Shown: positions 5,490 through 6,355 of the stretch, piece after piece
Numbering within the stretch: position 1 is the stretch's first letter
How the letters are laid out: each line of letters starts with the position of its first letter
DNA from: Oscillospiraceae bacterium
Lineage (GTDB): Bacteria > Bacillota > Clostridia > Oscillospirales > Ruminococcaceae
Assembly (NCBI GenBank): GCA_030527085.1
Contig: JAUNBN010000081.1
Span: 1-6,355 of the forward strand
Length of the DNA stretch: 6,355 nucleotides
Direction of reading: 5' to 3'
Notes under the pieces: generated by a model
Databases searched by the model: none
What the model saw: the letters and a program-made list of their open reading frames with translations, nothing else
Told to the model about the DNA's origin: nothing
Translations under genes and position numbers: made by a program

Positions 5490-5498
5490 ATTAAGCAA

Positions 5499-6257
5499 AT
5501 GAGATTAAAAGAAAAGTCCGTTGTAGTTACCGGGGCCTCCTCCGGAATGGGCAGGGCGATAGTCGAGCTCTTTGTAAAGGAGGGCGCGAACGTAATAGCC
5601 GCCGCGCGGCGCAGAGAGCGACTCGAGGAGCTGGCGGCCTCGCTCGAGGGCAAGGGCGGCCGGGTGCTCGTCTGCCCTGCCGACGTTTCAAAACTCGAGG
5701 ACAACGAGGCCATGATAGACATGGCGGTAAAGGAATTTGGCAGACTGGACGTGCTCGTCAACAACGCGGGCATAATGGACGACATGAGCCCCATAGGCGA
5801 GGTGAGCGACGAGAAATACGAGCAGGTAATGCGCGTTAATCTCTACGGCCCTCTCTGCTCCATGCGCAAGGCCGTGCAGGTCTTTCTCGAGCAGAAGAGC
5901 GGCGGCAGCATAATAAACGTTGCCTCGGTAGGCGCGCTTCGCTCCGTTGCCGGAGCCGTCTACTGCGCCTCAAAGGCGGCGCTCGTGTCGATGAGCAAGA
6001 ACACGGCCTTTATGTATATGAACGAGGGAATCCGCTGCAACGTGATAGCTCCCGGCGGCATAGAAACCGAGATTGCTTCCTCTATGGGGATGCCCAACAT
6101 GACCGGCTACTCCCGCGTTAAAAAAATATTGGACGCGGCTCCCGCGCAAGGCTCCGCCGAAGATATAGCGAGGGCGGCGCTCTTCCTCGCCGGCGACGAA
6201 TCCAAATACGTCAGCGGCGACCTGATGGTCGTGGACGGCGGCTGGATAGCGGGCTAG
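5499..6257 (+). CDS. Classical short-chain dehydrogenase/reductase (SDR), probably NADP(H)-dependent
   Basis: This 252-residue cytoplasmic oxidoreductase has a single Rossmann fold and normal length for classical SDRs. It shows the cofactor motif TGASSGMG (11-18), AARRRERL after the second strand (35-42), ADV (61-63), NNAG (88-91) and the catalytic tetrad Asn114, Ser143, Tyr155 and Lys159 (YCASK). Further on are APGGIETEI (184-192) and the C-terminal signature YVSGDLMVVDGGW (237-249). Arginines rather than an acidic residue after the second strand favour NADP(H). The substrate cannot be assigned. Such proteins are often labelled 3-oxoacyl-ACP reductase (FabG-like) or hydroxysteroid dehydrogenase, but there is no fatty-acid or steroid context here, so I leave it generic. 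It has its own probable promoter 82 nt after the upstream gene and ends at a strong terminator, so it is probably monocistronic. Confidence 0.93.
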   Translation: MRLKEKSVVVTGASSGMGRAIVELFVKEGANVIAAARRRERLEELAASLEGKGGRVLVCPADVSKLEDNEAMIDMAVKEFGRLDVLVNNAGIMDDMSPIGEVSDEKYEQVMRVNLYGPLCSMRKAVQVFLEQKSGGSIINVASVGALRSVAGAVYCASKAALVSMSKNTAFMYMNEGIRCNVIAPGGIETEIASSMGMPNMTGYSRVKKILDAAPAQGSAEDIARAALFLAGDESKYVSGDLMVVDGGWIAG

Positions 6258-6279
6258 ACAGTTTACCGATTGACAGAAA

Positions 6280-6315
6280 ACCCGCCGAGGGCGCTCTTCT
6301 TCGGCGGGTGTTTTT
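6280..6315. terminator. Rho-independent terminator, probably bidirectional
   Basis: ACCCGCCGA (6280-6288) pairs perfectly with TCGGCGGGT (6301-6309) around a 12-nt loop. It is followed on the plus strand by G and TTTTT (6311-6315), ending transcription 23 nt after the SDR stop. AAAA (6277-6280) on the left gives a shorter U-run for transcripts on the minus strand, so it may also end a convergent gene. Confidence 0.9.
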
Positions 6316-6355
6316 ATCTTGCAAAAGCTCTGTCCTGCCTGAGCTTCTTGTTAGT
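6314..6355 (-). CDS. Possible C-terminal end of a convergent gene, truncated
   Basis: Reading the minus strand in from the window edge, one frame gives TNKKLRQDRAFAR followed by TAA (6314-6316). Thirteen residues are too few to recognise a protein. Support comes from the position: the stop codon abuts the bidirectional terminator stem, as expected for a convergent gene. The length is compatible with chance, so confidence is low. Confidence 0.3.
   Translation of the reverse strand, partial: TNKKLRQDRAFAR

Noticed and set aside
5466..5498. N-terminal extension of the SDR from TTG 5466
   Set aside because: It has no ribosome site and lies at or before the expected transcription start. The ATG at 5499 has GGGAG at good spacing and the usual SDR beginning.
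4694..5794. 366-codon minus-strand open frame
   Set aside because: It spans the 3' half of the glycosyltransferase, the intergenic gap and the start of the SDR gene. It has no recognisable domain, and both sense genes are well supported.
1..6355. CRISPR array, insertion sequence, prophage or defence system
   Set aside because: No regularly spaced repeats, transposase, integrase, nuclease or terminal inverted repeats were seen; every large coding region is housekeeping or a common enzyme family.

Overview
The window looks like a piece of a moderately GC-rich Firmicutes (Clostridia-type) chromosome. The main reason is the minus-strand gene order ylxM-ffh-rpsP-khpA(ylqC)-rimM-trmD, the classic low-GC Gram-positive SRP/S16/tRNA-modification operon. 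Protein details fit this: a YlxM protein, an 80-residue S16, and an Ffh ending in LPF. No plasmid, phage, transposon or CRISPR hallmark was seen. The species cannot be named from the sequence.

Region 1 (1-3452, minus strand) is the housekeeping operon. A strong sigma-A-type promoter (TTGACA, 17 bp, TATACT) at 3507-3535 drives ylxM, ffh (TTG start), rpsP, khpA, rimM and trmD, whose last codons lie beyond base 1. Most junctions are tight: 12, 14 and 6 nt gaps and an 11 nt rimM/trmD overlap. The exception is a 151-bp ffh-rpsP gap that holds a strong hairpin, alternative pairings and an AT-rich rpsP leader. The genes serve co-translational membrane targeting (YlxM, Ffh), 30S assembly (S16, RimM), RNA binding (KhpA) and tRNA m1G37 methylation (TrmD). 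ylqD, present between ylqC and rimM in Bacillus subtilis, is absent.

Region 2 (3453-3694) is a divergent intergenic region. It carries the leftward operon promoter, a good rightward promoter (TTTACA, 17 bp, TATATT), a small palindrome at the expected operon transcription start, and an imperfect inverted repeat at 3550-3607 that no gene explains.

Region 3 (3695-6257, plus strand) has two accessory genes: a 573-residue polytopic GT-C/GT39-like glycosyltransferase, and a 252-residue classical short-chain dehydrogenase/reductase with its own probable promoter. Nothing ties the two functionally. A strong hairpin terminator at 6280-6315 follows, with T-runs on both strands. The last 42 bases may hold the C-terminal end of a convergent minus-strand gene.

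Overall the window is mostly ordinary core genome. I found no convincing undescribed multi-gene system. The items most worth checking are the structured non-coding segments at 1669-1727 and 3550-3607, and the Asp-to-Glu change at the TrmD catalytic position.
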